From contig JAKZAN010000002.1 in NCBI GenBank assembly GCA_023053545.1, positions 3,704,375-3,768,374 on the forward strand: a DNA stretch of 64,000 nucleotides, given 5' to 3'. Shown here in pieces: positions 40,457-53,100 of the stretch. Numbering within the stretch: the first letter of the stretch is position 1; the number at the start of each line of letters is the position of its first letter. This stretch comes from Lepidurus packardi. Its lineage: Eukaryota; Arthropoda; Branchiopoda; Notostraca; Triopsidae. A model generated the notes under the pieces. The model was not told the DNA's origin. It did no database searches and saw only the letters and a program-made list of their open reading frames with translations. The translations under genes and the position numbers were made by a program.

Positions 40457-43400
40457 ATGGGGAAGATGCTAGCCGTTGGGCTATGGTTCGGGTTAATTTT
40501 ACAGGCGTTTAGTGCGAATGGGTTGACGTTGTCGCAAATCTTTCCTTTTGATGGGACTACGGATGAATCCTTACCCACAGATCTGGAAGAAATATCCAGT
40601 GAGATTACGCTTAACACATCCATCGTCTTTTACGAGCAGAATTATTCGTCCATTTACGTAAATATAACTTAATTAAAAATACAGCAAAAATTTGAATTGA
40701 CCACTTCAAATTCGGATTGTCTTTATATTCTAACTGTTTCCTACGATTAGGTAAATGAAAACGGATTGGTCTCGTTTGCTTCAGAACTCTCCACTTTCTT
40801 TAACGTGCAGTTTCCATTGGATTATCCCCTCATTGCTCCTTTTTACGCGGACGTCGATACTCGACAAGCTGGTTTGATTACTCACCAGTAATATCTATCA
40901 TCTAAAAAAGTGTCTTCGCTGAATTATTTTTAATGTTTTTTTAAAGCGAATCGACAGAACCGGTGACACTGGAAAAGGCTACGCAACATATCCAGCGCCA
41001 CTTTAGCCAAGGCCAAGACTTTGTTGCTAGCTCGGTGTTCGTCGTGACCTGGGACCGGGTCGGATACTTTGCCAAGAAAGACGACAAGCTCAACACGTTT
41101 CAGCTGGCCATTGCCTCGGATGGCCAAGATTCCTATGCGCTGTTCCTCTACCCCGATCGTGGGATTCAATGGATCCAGAGCGAGGGCAAAAACCCCGATT
41201 CGCCTGACGCCCTCGCCCAAGCTGGGTTTGTAGCGGGAAATGGACGTTATCTCACCTTAAAGGGATCAGGCACGGACCAGGTCTTTAATCTTGACAAGTA
41301 AAAGAACTGTGGACCCTTTTCTGGCTTTTCAAGCTCAATAGGGGATTTTTTTTTCCTTAGGTGGTCCAATGTAGGCGTGCCTGGGCTCTGGGTGTACCGG
41401 ATTGGCCAAGTGGAAACCGACACTCAGATGCATCCGGATTTAAACCTCGCTCGTAAGTGGAAGCTGAAAGCTTAATAAAATACAAAAGTAAAGTCAGTTT
41501 AATATAGATTTATTTCTTAGGAGAGGTTTTGGAACCGTTTGGCGCCGAAAATTGTGCCCTGGGGGCGTTAACGTGCCACAGCAAAGCGCAATGTATTGAC
41601 TACAACCCTGGGTATTGCTGCGTTTGTAATGCTTCTGGTTTTTTTGGCAATGGAAGGATCTGCTTGCCTGAAAGTAAATTATATCTGTCTTTTAGAAATA
41701 ATATGGACGGTAAAATTTCTTCGTTTTGAAGGTATTCCACAAAGATTTACGGGGAAAATTAGTGGTACAGTGAACGGTGTGACTTTCGAGGACCAGGCAT
41801 TGCATTCCTACGTGATTGCAAGTGATGGCAGGGCGTATACAGCCATATCTAAAATCCCAGAAACTTTGGGCTACGATATGCAGTCCATGTCCATCATTGG
41901 CAGTGGGATCAGCTGGTTGTTTGCCAAACCTAATTTGGGGACGTTGAATGGCTTCCAGTTGACAGGTTAGAAAAAAGCTTAGGAGTACCTTGTATTGGTT
42001 TAACAAGAAAAGGATTCCTTTAAACTGATTTTCTTACTATTTTTCAACCAGGCGGGAAATTAAACTACACGGCGGAAATTAATTTCCCTCAGTCGGGCGA
42101 ACGCGTAACAGTGGAGCAGCGCTTTTGGGGAGCTGATGTGTACGGGTATTTGAAAGCAGATATCCGCATTTATGGTACGATTCCCAATGTGCCTTCACTC
42201 GCCCAAGTGGAAATTCCAGATTACGAAGAAGAATACACACTAATTTCTCCCGGTTTACTCCGTGGTCGCACCCAACGCTCATTCCGCTGGAGCGATTCGG
42301 CTATAGACCATCCTTTTACGGTGGATCACACCGTTACGTTCGATGACTGTGCCTGGACGCCTGCAGATGCCCGACCCAAATCTTTTAGACTCAAAGTGAC
42401 AAGGGGCTTTATGCTCTACGAAGCCAAAGAGCAGATTGTCCGCTACGGCATGACCACTAAAGTTTTACTTCCAGGAAGTAAGGAATTTTCCTTTTGTTTT
42501 AGTGACGCCTAATCCGTAAATGCATGAACCGGACATTTACGCTTTATTAAATTCATTGGATTGGTTTCAGTGATGTAATATTTTCTATGGTTTTGTAGGT
42601 GACGCTGATCCGTGCGAGAAAGGAAAAAACATTTGTGGTTCTCATAGCTCTTGTTTAGTGGAAGGAGACGACTTTCGCTGCGTATGCAACAAAGGGTAAG
42701 CAATTCATGAAATTACAAAAAAGATAATGAAAACTCACGAAAATGACGAAAATTTGGTTCCAGGTACAGTTTATCTTACGAAGAAGAAACAACAGATACC
42801 AAAAAGGCCAAATGCCTGGATGTTAACGAGTGTTTACATGGATTGGACCAATGCGATGTCAACGCCCAATGTTTGAATGAGCCAGGAACTTACCGTTGCC
42901 TCTGTAAAGAAGGATTCCATGGCAACGGCTTTATCTGCGAACGTAATTCCACTCTTAAATCCGATCTTTTTTCAGTTAAACTTTATTTAGACTTTATTAG
43001 ATTTTTTTTCTTTAATTAGAGGAAGATCCTTGCATTAGCGTTCGTTGCGGCAACCATGCCGAGTGTCTTGTCAAAGAAGGCAAGGTCCCAGAATGTCGTT
43101 GTTTGTCTGGTTTCTCAGGGGATGGTTTGAACTGCATTTCGGAATCTTGTAATTTACTTCTTCTTGTTTCGTTACCATTTCAATTAAGAAGTGGATCCTT
43201 TTTTGTTTTTGCCAGTAGCACCGGATTGTCGACAGGTGAATTACTGCGATATTAACGCGGATTGCGCATACAAAGCGGATGAGAATGGATTCCGGTGTCA
43301 GTGTCGCTCGGAATACTCGGGCGATGGTATTGTGTGTACCCCCACATCAGAATCCTGCGAACTGGCCGACAATTGTTCGCCTTACGCCCAGTGCATTTAT

Positions 43401-46008
43401 GATCACAACGTCAAGTCCTACGCTTGCAAATGCCTGCCTACTTTCGAAGGTAAAAATTCGCTTTCTCTTTAATTAACCGGTTTATAGTGTTTGTAATAAT
43501 TTCAATCTTTATTTGGGAATTGTAGGGGATGGATATACCTGCTCCGATTTACAAACCACGCCCCCTAATCCGATTTGCGTATTAGGTGAATGCTGGTGTC
43601 CTTCGCCTTTTACTTTCGCGAACGATCAATGTCACGACAAAGCCGAAACTTTGTCCAATACTGGTAAATTCCCAAACAGCACTTTATGGACATTAGCACT
43701 GATTTCTTTCTTGACGTGTAGGGTCTTGTAACGTGATCAACAACTGCCATCCCCATGCCCAGTGCGTTTACGAGCCCGCTGTGGGCCAGTATGCTTGCCG
43801 TTGTAATGCGGGTTACAGTGGCAGTGGCTTGGAGTGCACCTCTGCTGGTATTTAAAAAAAAAAAGTCAATGTAACTGAGCCCAAATAACTTGTCAATTTC
43901 GAAAATAGGTCTTAAACGTCCAGACCCGGTTGAAAGCGAACTTTCATGTGATAAAGACGCCATTTGCCATCCGCATGCTAACTGCTTGTATGATGACGAT
44001 ACCTTGAAGTCTGTTTGCGTTTGCAACCCTGGTTATCGTGGAGATGGAATCCTCTGTACTCCTAGTGGTAAAAAGAAGCATGTTTTCATTTTTTTTCAAA
44101 ATACTAAAATGGAACTTTTGATACCGACTTTTCAGATGGATGTAACAGTCTCCTGGATTGTGACGTCAACGCCCAGTGCGTTTATAGTAGCGAAGAAGAA
44201 CGTTACATTTGTCAGTGCAATCAGAATTACTTAGGAGACGGGAATACTTGCAACCTTTATAGACCCACGTCGGACGTAATTTCGAGTACCAGCGAGAAGA
44301 CGGTCGACGAACCTGATACATTAGGAAATGGACTCAATGATCTTCACCCAGTTCTCAGCTGCAATTTTGTCAATAATTGTGACGCTAATGCCGAATGTGC
44401 ATATGATATTGACGCCTTTGGTTACAGATGTCGCTGTAAAGAAGTAAATTAATTCCAGTGACTCTGTAGAAGATAAAACCCGCTGCAATCGGATTCAATT
44501 TGCTAGGGTTTCGCGGGAAATGGACATTTTTGTCGCCCTAGTAGATCCTGTAACGAAGATGCGAACGTTTGTCACCAAAACGCGTCGTGCATATGGGCTG
44601 CTAATGGATACCACTGTCATTGCAACGACAAGTTTACTGGTGATGGCTTCAAATGTGAAGGTAAACCAGCTGTATAGTTACATTTCTAGCAAATACGCGA
44701 ATTCATACTTATTTTCCAGTTTTGAAGAAGCATGAAGGAAATTTCCTGCTCGTCAATCATGGCATGTCTGTTTTAAGGGTCCCTTTAAAGCCCTCGTCTC
44801 TAAATCCAGGAAGAATTGTGCAGATTGAATCGTCACAGACTGCACTTGGTAACACTAGCTTGTTTTTAAAAAGCCGCAGCTTGCTAATATTTTTTTAAAA
44901 TTATTATTCTTTAAATTAGGAAATGATATCGATTGCTTGCAAGGAAAAGTGTATTGGAGTGATGCCACGGGTCATGCTATCAAATACGTAAATTATGACG
45001 GAACAGGGCGCGAGACCTTCTTGGCAGGTAAACTATAAATGGTATTTCGCAATTGGACTACAGCTCTGCTTCTTTTTTTGCCAAGATATTGGCTCGCCAG
45101 AAGGAGTGGCGGTGGATTGGGCATCGCGAAATATCTATTGGGTGGATGCATCCAGGAAAACTATTGAAGTAGCCAATTTGGACTCAAAAGTTCGTCGTAC
45201 GTTGGTCAATACATCTTTATCAAACCCTCGAGGCATTGCTGTTCACATTAACAGAGGGTTGGTGCCTTTTAAAGTTTTTAAACCCTTCTATGATTTTTTT
45301 AAAATAATTTTCAGACTCTTGTTCTGGTCGGATTGGAACCGCAATGAGCCCAAGATTGAAAAAGCGAATGCCGACGGCAGCCAACGCGCCATTTTCGTAG
45401 GGGAAGGCTTGGGTTTGCCCAATTCGCTAACTGTGGACACTGAGCGAGACGAAGTATGCTGGGCGGATGCTGGAATCCATCGTATTGGTAGGTTAACAAC
45501 AAAGCTCAGAAGTGGTGCCCGGGAACCTTATGGAATGCGAATTTTATGTTGTTTCTCGGTTCTTTTTCTTTTAGAATGCGCTACTATTGATGGCAGCGGA
45601 CGTCGCACCCTGAAAAGCCATGCAAAACACCCTTTTGGCATTACTGGTTTGGGCGAGAACCTATACTGGACCGACTGGGAAGAGTTGCGTTTTCTTTATA
45701 TTTCTTCGTAGTAAAACTTCCTATAAACTTCCTCTTCGTTTTTACAGGAAGCGAATCCAAATTACAGCGAAGAGCGACGGAGCCGCTAATGGATCATTGG
45801 AACTGCCGTTGGGCGGCCATGGGAAGTTATACGATTTGGTGGCAGTACCGGACACGTGCCCCCGAGGTATTTTCTTTATACTTGATTTATTTATGATTCA
45901 ATACACTATTTTTTTAAAGTGTCTTCTCCATGCCAAATACAAAACGGAGGCTGCCCGGTCGGTCTACTGTGTCTTCCTAATGGTTTCGGCAGCAGAAGTT
46001 GTATTTAA
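40457..46008 (+). CDS. Nidogen (entactin), basement-membrane glycoprotein
   Basis: Twenty-three exons from 40457-40657 and 40751-40887 to 45748-45866 and 45920-46008, 1338 residues with all phases consistent. A signal peptide ([16 protein letters not shown]) begins the protein. The NIDO domain spans about 68-240, with VNENGLVSF and [12 protein letters not shown]. An EGF module lies near 270-311, the G2F barrel at about 312-531 (starting [15 protein letters not shown]), and a string of EGF modules at 532-1039, several with the GDG.C pattern. The LDLR-type YWTD propeller covers about 1082-1290 ([52 protein letters not shown]). A terminal EGF-like module ends SRSCI. This is the nidogen order. 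Nidogen bridges laminin and collagen IV. It has more EGF modules than human NID1. The last donor (45684, GTTGCG) is weak. Confidence 0.92.
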
Positions 46009-47054
46009 GCATCTCATTCTCATGGGGTTCCTTGGTTGGTTGAAGCCCTTATTTTATATTTGTCCTTGACTTTTATTGGCCTATTCTGTGTGTGTTTCGT
46101 TTGCTTGGTTTTTGTCCTTCTTTTCCCAAAAGGCGAAAATTTGAAATTGTCCGTTTCGCATCCATCTATTTCTTGCTAATTTGGGTAATAAAGTGATGAA
46201 AGGCTGAACTAGTTTACCCTGTTGAATTGCAAGCTTGGGAGGCATCTTTTCTTCTGGTCCATCCCGAACGAGAAAAAGCTTTATCCCTTGTTTTTAACGT
46301 TTTCAATGTGGCCCTTTATAGGCTATAATTATCATGAAAAACAGGGAGCTCCTTTTGAGTCATTCAGATCTATAGAAAATTAGCTAATGAATCGAGGACT
46401 CTTTGAAGCAAAATCGAAACGCTTTGATGAAGTCGTGAAACGATTTAGCATACATTTTCGTAGAAGAATAGGTCCATAATTAAAATGATTAATTCACTCA
46501 ACCGTCTATACAAGAGGCAAGTACGGACGTCACGAGCGAAGAGTAAGTCTGTCCCATGTTTGAACAATTACAAGTTCTTTGAGTTAATCTTGTATGCTTG
46601 TTGTGCCTTTTTGATTCCTTGTAATTGTTACTTTGATTCTACTATGGCTATAGCTAATTTCCGTATGCGTATGTTATTCGTAGCCTCGATTCACGCGCTG
46701 CACCCTGCTTCCAATCCCAATCGCGTAACTCTAGTTACCACAGGTTCCCCGACTGAACCCATCTATTACAGAAAATGAGAGGGGTCTATTGTATTGTATT
46801 GTAGTGTTGCGTATGTATCCATTTTTCCGAGTATTTATAGCTCCCTACATGTAATGTTTCTATGGTGTAAAGAATATGAGGGAATCCTCATTCGCTTGAT
46901 TCAAGAATAAGATTCGGGAGATGAGGAGGAGGGGGGGGGGGTCTCTCATCGTTTCTAGCGGAAATGTATGGTCTTATTTTTCTTTGCGCCTGTCTTTCCC
47001 TGATTCGGGGTGTCTTTCGCCCACTTCCATACTCTTCACATGCTTCGATTTGCC
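46009..47054. other. Nidogen 3' flank and upstream region of the peptide gene
   Basis: AATAAA at 46187-46192, about 180 bp past the nidogen stop, is a plausible polyadenylation signal. The rest shows no conserved coding segment. A run of about 11 G lies near 46930, some 120 bp upstream of the TATA box of the next gene. Confidence 0.45.
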
Positions 47055-47090
47055 TATAAAAAGCTCTCCTTCTCCTTCATCTCGTCAGCA
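47055..47090 (+). promoter_or_regulatory. TATA box plus TCAG initiator of the cysteine-rich peptide gene
   Basis: TATAAAAAG at 47055-47063 and GTCAGCA with a candidate start A at 47087, 32 bp downstream. This is the spacing expected of a metazoan TATA/Inr core promoter. A non-coding first exon would run to the GTAAGT donor at 47155/47156. Confidence 0.6.
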
Positions 47091-47305
47091 TTGCCTAGTC
47101 CATGATAGCAGTAGATTGCCCTTTTGTGACTCCTGTCTTACCGCTACTTAGAAAGGTAAGTTGGATTTCAGATCTCTGGTAGATTACCTTTTTTCGGTTA
47201 TGAGCTTGTCACATAAGCATCGAAGAGTCTACTTCCCCAACTTCCAAGAAGGCACAGTGGAAAATGAGTATCGTTTCGAATTACTTATACTTTTGTATTT
47301 CGCAG

Positions 47306-47671
47306 ATGTATTGCCAGTGGCTCTTACTGGTCCTGGTTATTAACTCGCTGAGTGCTTGCACCCAAGGCGAACCTCTACCGGATCCTTTCGCCTCACAGTC
47401 GAGCCAGACTTCTTTCGATATGGCTTTGTTGCGAAGAACAATGCGTCAAGGCACTGACTGTGATTCGCAGGTACAGTAGCACCGAATTAACATGAAAGGA
47501 AGCAAGGAACTTAATCCTGTGAATATTTCTCGTTTTCAGGGGCACGTACGGGATTTGTGTCAGCGCTGTGCGACCGCCACGAGATCCTCGAGGGCGTATC
47601 CGCTATGCTGCGGCAGGCCAAATACTCGAAACTGGTGCACTGAATTTCTCAGTTACGGTCTCGGTGCTTAG
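47306..47671 (+). CDS. Small secreted cysteine-rich peptide (possible neuropeptide/hormone precursor)
   Basis: Coding exons 47306-47470 and 47540-47671 join in phase 0 to give 98 residues. The ATG follows directly on an acceptor (TTTCGCAG) that closes a 150-bp 5'-UTR intron. Residues 1-21 look like a signal peptide (YCQWLLLVLVINSLSACTQG). The mature part ends DCDSQ, then LCQRCATAT, AYPLCCGRPNTRNWC and EFLSYGLGA, giving six cysteines that could form three disulfides. There is no Lys-Arg cleavage site, although LLRR and single arginines occur. I do not recognise the family; a TATA-driven short gene with a signal peptide and even cysteine count suits a hormone, neuropeptide or secreted defence peptide. 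No function is claimed. Existence is supported by signal peptide, splice sites and promoter together. Confidence 0.6.
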
Positions 47672-48520
47672 AAACCAATGTAGCCAATGTAATGGACCAA
47701 CACATTCCTACCTGATCTCGAGCCAAAACACAATCCTGTCTAAACGTTTTAAAGAAATCCTTCTGAGTTCAAAGGCTATAATCAGAATATACGTTTACAA
47801 AATTAGATAAATACTGTTGAATCCAATAGCTTCGCTTTGCAATACAGGAAACAAGATAATGTAGCAAACAAGAGAATGTATTGAAAGAAACAAAAGCAAG
47901 CCAATCAAAACAGGAATGTGTGGGTTTTTTCTTCCCTTTTTCTTCAACGAAATATTTTAACATTAACCCAAAAGCGAAGAACGAACTAAGTCAATCAATG
48001 GGCACTCAAATTTGCCTTCTAACATGTCGAGATTTTGTCATTTTCAAAGATTTTTCATTTTTGTTTTAAGTTAATTAAAGGGATTTGGAGCTGAGCGGAC
48101 TTAACACATAATTTTTAGTTTTTTTAAAGACATAACTGACTGTAATAGCTAACACTGGTGGAACAATTAAACCCTAACAGGCTGTGCTTTACTTTCATAA
48201 TAATTCTTCGCCTTTTCTAATATCCTTTCAGACCCCAAAAGTTTCAAACCGCCCTAAAAAGAAAACATGTCTCGAACAGCCCAAACCATACCACGCTTTG
48301 GTTCCAGTCTCGTTTCGACACAGTAAAATTTTTTTTTCTCCCAAATCTCTCTCTTTTTTGTATGTGCACTAGATGTCGGCCTATCTTTCACTTACTCTCT
48401 CTTTCTTTTTTCGCCTTAAAAAACAAACTCATTAACTGAAGGCCTCCATGTTTTCTAGTTCACCGATCTCAAGAAAGTTTTAAGTCCTATTTGAAGAGTC
48501 TCCTCCCCCACCCCCTTAGC
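47672..48520. other. Intergenic region between peptide gene and TMX1 3' end
   Basis: About 850 bp, AT-rich with T runs. No coding or RNA feature recognised. Confidence 0.45.
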
Positions 48521-49538
48521 TTAGTCAGCTTTCCTAGCACGGCGTTTACGGACATCAGGGCTGCTTTTGGTATCTGAATTGGACTCCGCCTTTTCCACTG
48601 GTGGTTGCTCCACCTCTCTATCAGACTGGGAATGATGGCCTTCATCTTCTTCTTCTTCTATACCACTCGATTCTCCTTCAACTCCTTCGGAATCTTCATC
48701 CACGATATCTTCGTGATCTTCATCTTCTTCTTCGGCGTCAGACTTGTCCTGAGCCGAACTAGGACGGGCAATCTTCTTGGGAGAACCAATCTTGGGTGGG
48801 TACACACAGTCGATGACAAAAACCAAAACTAAACCAAGAATAGCGCCCACGATGATAGTTGCTGCAGCGAAAATGACGTAGGAACCCCAGTAAGGCAGTC
48901 CATATTCTTCTGTTAAATGAGTATGAACGTTGCGGAGGTGCATAGACAGTCGAAAGAAGCCAGAGACTAGGGACATTTGAACAGATGAAGGAGACTTCCA
49001 GCTAGGGATGGGTTCTACTTCCTTCCATTTTTTTTCTTCTACAAAGCTAATAAATTCGTCCTTGTCTCTGGAGCCTCGATATTGCCTAAACTCTCCATCT
49101 TTCACACTAGAGGGTAAAATAGTAAGGAATCAGCTCAAAGGTCTGAGCTCATACACATCTTAATTTACTGGTATATGGTGGGTAGGGCAGTGACCATGAA
49201 TCTTCCACTAAGGCCTGGGGAAATGGTAACATCAACTTGGCCAACTTTGATCCCCAAATCATCACTCCAGGAGGCAAAATCCTCCCACAGAGGTTGTAAT
49301 GCTTTGCAGGCTGGACACCACGGTGCATAACTATTTAAAAATGGCTACAGTATACTCTGCGGTTTATTAGTAATTTTTTAATTATATTGTAAGTATAAAC
49401 TTACAACTCTACCATCCATTCTCCTTGGGTCATATCTTCCCAGTTGTCTTCATTTAAGATGGTAACCTGTGACTTTGATTCAGATAAACTATACAAGGCA
49501 AAAAAGCTTACACTGCACAAAAGTAACCGTTGCAACAT
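48521..49538 (-). CDS. TMX1: Thioredoxin-related transmembrane protein TMX1
   Basis: Three exons, 49538-49405, 49330-49169 and 49106-48521, giving 293 residues (human about 280). A signal peptide (RLLLCSVSFFALYSLS) leads into a thioredoxin domain with the active site FYAPWCPACKAL, CPAC at about residues 50-53; CPAC rather than CGHC identifies TMX1. The domain goes on with VGQVDVTISPGLSGRF, the cis-proline segment ALPTIYHVKDGEFRQYRG, and a transmembrane helix (about 172-197, YVIFAAATIIVGAILGLVLV). The cytosolic tail of about 95 residues is strongly acidic and ends in a basic cluster (RKRRARKAD). TMX1 is an ER-membrane thiol oxidoreductase acting on membrane-bound substrates. Confidence 0.9.
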
Positions 49539-50116
49539 CTTCGCTAATTTTTAAGCCGTAATGAACCCTGCCTGTATCGCTGTATGAAGCACCGTTAATT
49601 ACGTGACCAGTAGATTTCGCTCCGTTAGATTGCAGCATTTGCAATAGGTCCTATGTATTCTTCATAGGTGGCGTAAGGCGCGAGTAGCAAGTGGAAATGG
49701 GTGAAAGTATTTCTAAATTGACGACAAAATTGCTTGGTGAGAACACCGTTTGTCACTTTTCTACCGTATCCGTCTCTAGGGCTTCGCCCATGTCGTCGGC
49801 GTGATCTCCAGGACTCAAAGCCATGGGTGTTAGGGTAGGTTAAGTTCGTACACCGGTTTTTGGAGCTTCGGAGACGTAACCTGAACGGACACTTCGCAGG
49901 TTCGAATAGATGCGTATTTGATGCGTAAACACTTCGGTCCCCTTTGCCTAGTTATCACTCAGCTCATTGGTCGTAACTTTTACCATTACCACCAAAATTA
50001 CTGTTAAATCACACAAACTAACAAAAATGGTACGATGCTTTTCAAGCATAGTTGTATTTTGGCAAGCTGTTCTCCCCATCCCAATACTCAAATATACTAC
50101 AGTTATTTAACACATC
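49539..50116. other. Intergenic region between TMX1 promoter and XDH 3' end
   Basis: About 580 bp. No coding segment; must contain the TMX1 promoter and XDH 3' UTR. Confidence 0.45.
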
Positions 50117-53100
50117 TTACACTACTATGGACCACGGTTTATATGTCCCTGGTTCAGGTACAGATATCTAGAAACACGCGGGGAAAGAAAACACCTTAGA
50201 CACCTTACAACTCAAATTGCTAACGTTACTTGATTTGTAAACTGGTCCGTGCAAGCCATACGAATTCTGTCCGCCGTCGCAGGGGAATTGAAGGGGAAAT
50301 CACCTTCTAATTTCACATCGGCCCTCGCAGCTTTGACAGCCGCCTTAATGGCAAAGAACACGGACGCAGCCAAGAAAAGCGGAGGCTCTCCTACAGCCTA
50401 TAAAACAGGCATAATCTTTATTAGATTTTTTTAGGCATATTTTTTTCTAACCTTGGAAGAAAAGACAGCTCGGGGATTTGGCGCCCCACGCAAAAGGGAC
50501 ACGTTAAACTCCAGGGGAATATCGGTGACACCTGGTATCTTGTAATTGGAAGGTCCTCTAGTAATTAGTGCCCCGGTGGGCATGAACATGGGTTCCTCCA
50601 ATGTAAAAAGCCCCAAGCCTTGTACAAATCCTCCCTCGATTTGTCCGACATCAATGGCTGGATTCAGACTCTCTCCCAGATCCATGACGATATCCGTGCG
50701 CAAAATCTTTTAAAATTAAAAAAGTTATTCATTAGAAACTATAATTTCAATGTGAAAATTTGTGTACTCTATGGTCCCCTGTGAGGCAATCTATTTCAAC
50801 TACTGAGCAAGCAGCTCCATATGTGAAATAGCTAAACGGATTGCCGGAATTCGTTCCAAAGTTGTATCCTATTCCAGGCGTTCTATTCCCAAAAGCAAAG
50901 TGACAGGTTTTTTCCTGAATCATATCAGGTTAATTTTTACTTGTGGAAGCCAGTGGCTGAAAGACTAATACGCTCTACGTAGGCCTTTATGATAATTTGT
51001 TCCCATGTATCACCCGGGTTGCTTTTCTTAATGAACGCTAATCGATCGACCAACGTTTGACAGGCGTTCTATTAAAAAATAATAATCATCCATTAGTAGA
51101 TGTAGTTCGTCGTTAAAAGCTACTCAAAAATAATAATTACGCAGTAAAACAAAAAAGAAACCTAGGAGTAATAATTGAACAAGCATTACCAAAACAGCCA
51201 TTCCGTTCAGATCTGAAGAAGCACTCGCTGCAGTAGGCGAAGTATTGGGTACTTTATCTGTTCCCGTTTCCATAATGTGGATTTTGGAAGACGAAATGCC
51301 TAAAACTCGACTGGCCACCTGAATCATCTTCGTGTGCAAACCTTGGCCCATTTCGGTGCCTCCATGGCTTATCAAAACTGATCCGTCTTTGTAGATCATG
51401 ACCAACGCTCCCGCTTGGTTCAACATTGGCAGTGTAAAGGCGATTCCGAATTTCGTAGGAACGATAGCCAAACCTCTTTTCTTCCATCGATTTTCCCTAA
51501 TTTTTTAGTAAAAATCGATCAATTAACTATTCAGTCGACTTTCTCATTATTTAGTCAATCAAGCTCCCAAGTGTCAAAATTGTTACTTGTTAAATTGAGC
51601 AACTTGAGCTTGTTTAGCTTGAAATCCCGAAGTTTGGATGCATTCCTGCCAGCATCTCGAGATTGTACAATATTCTAAAAGTTGATTGTAATGCGTCGTA
51701 TCGCCTTCCTGGTAGAGATTAAGCTCTCTGATCTGTTCAGGCTCTTGTTTAAGGTGTGCCGCCATTTGGGTGATAATGTGTTCGCAGATCATCATGCCCT
51801 GAGGCCCGCCAAACCCTCTAAACGCAGTATTTGAAGGCAGATTGGTCTTACAGACTCGTCCCGTCACGCTTAGGTTTGGGATTTTGTACACGTTCTCAAT
51901 GTGAAACATGGCTCTTTCCACCACCTAGCGATTTTTAAGAGAGATCAAACAAAATCTCAAATCAAATTGAGAAGAAGCATTAAAGTCTTACTGCAGCGGA
52001 GAGGTCTAGACTATTGCCTCCATTGCTGTAAAGTTGGACTTGCCAGGCAGTAATACGCCCTTGGTTCGTAAAACCCACTTTGTATTTGCCTAAAAACGGA
52101 TGTCGCATTCCCGTTGTGATCATATCTTCATCTCTCTCTAAAACACAGCGCACTGGCCGATTTAACCTGCCATCGTATTTTGAAATTTAGTAAAGAAAAA
52201 TAGAATCTATTTTCAGAAATTGTACATAGCAATACTACTGACCTGTGAGCGGCAACGGCGATCGGCAAAGCGACAATAGCAGCCCGAGTCTCTTTCCCGC
52301 CAAAACCTCCTCCTAAGCGCTTCACTCGACACACGATTCGATTGGCAGGTACACCTAATACTTTCGCTACTTCCATCTGGTCCCCAGAAAGGAAAATTTA
52401 GAGAAATAAGAAATGCAACTCCAAAATTTTAAAAAGCTCAGCTTTCAATTTACCTGAATTTCGCTGGGATTTTGGGTGGAACAAAACAATTCCATTTCCC
52501 CATCTTCGCCTTTAGGTAAGGCAATCGTGACGTTAGTTTCTAAGTAAAAGTGTTCCTGACCCGCCATATGAAATTCCCCTTCAAGTACATTATCTGCTTC
52601 TTCTAAAGCAGTCTCTACATTGCCTTGCTTGATTGTCTTGATGAATGCGTGGTGGAATGATTCTTGAGCAATAGCATCCTACTCAATTGAAATGTAAAGG
52701 AAATTAGAAAAAGTCGATTTCCTCTTTTTTCTCCCAAACCTGAATTGTTAAGATTATAGGTGATAATTCCTCATAGACCACTTTAACTTGCCGAGCTGCT
52801 CGTTGGGCAGTAATGAGGTCTTCCGCTACTACACACCCAACAACTTGACCTTGGCAGGTCACCTAGATTTTTTTTTATACAAGGCTAGTTGTTTTTCTTT
52901 TAAAAATATAGATTCCATCCATAAGATTAAATACCTGATTTGAAGCAAAGACTTCCTCATCATGTATTACAGGCCCACAGGCGTTAGAGCCAGTTACGTC
53001 ATCAGCCGAGAAAAAAGCATGTACTCCATTTAGACTAAGAGCTGCTGAAGCATCAATCGAGACAATCTTCGCGTACGGTTTAGTACTAAGTACCAAAGCT

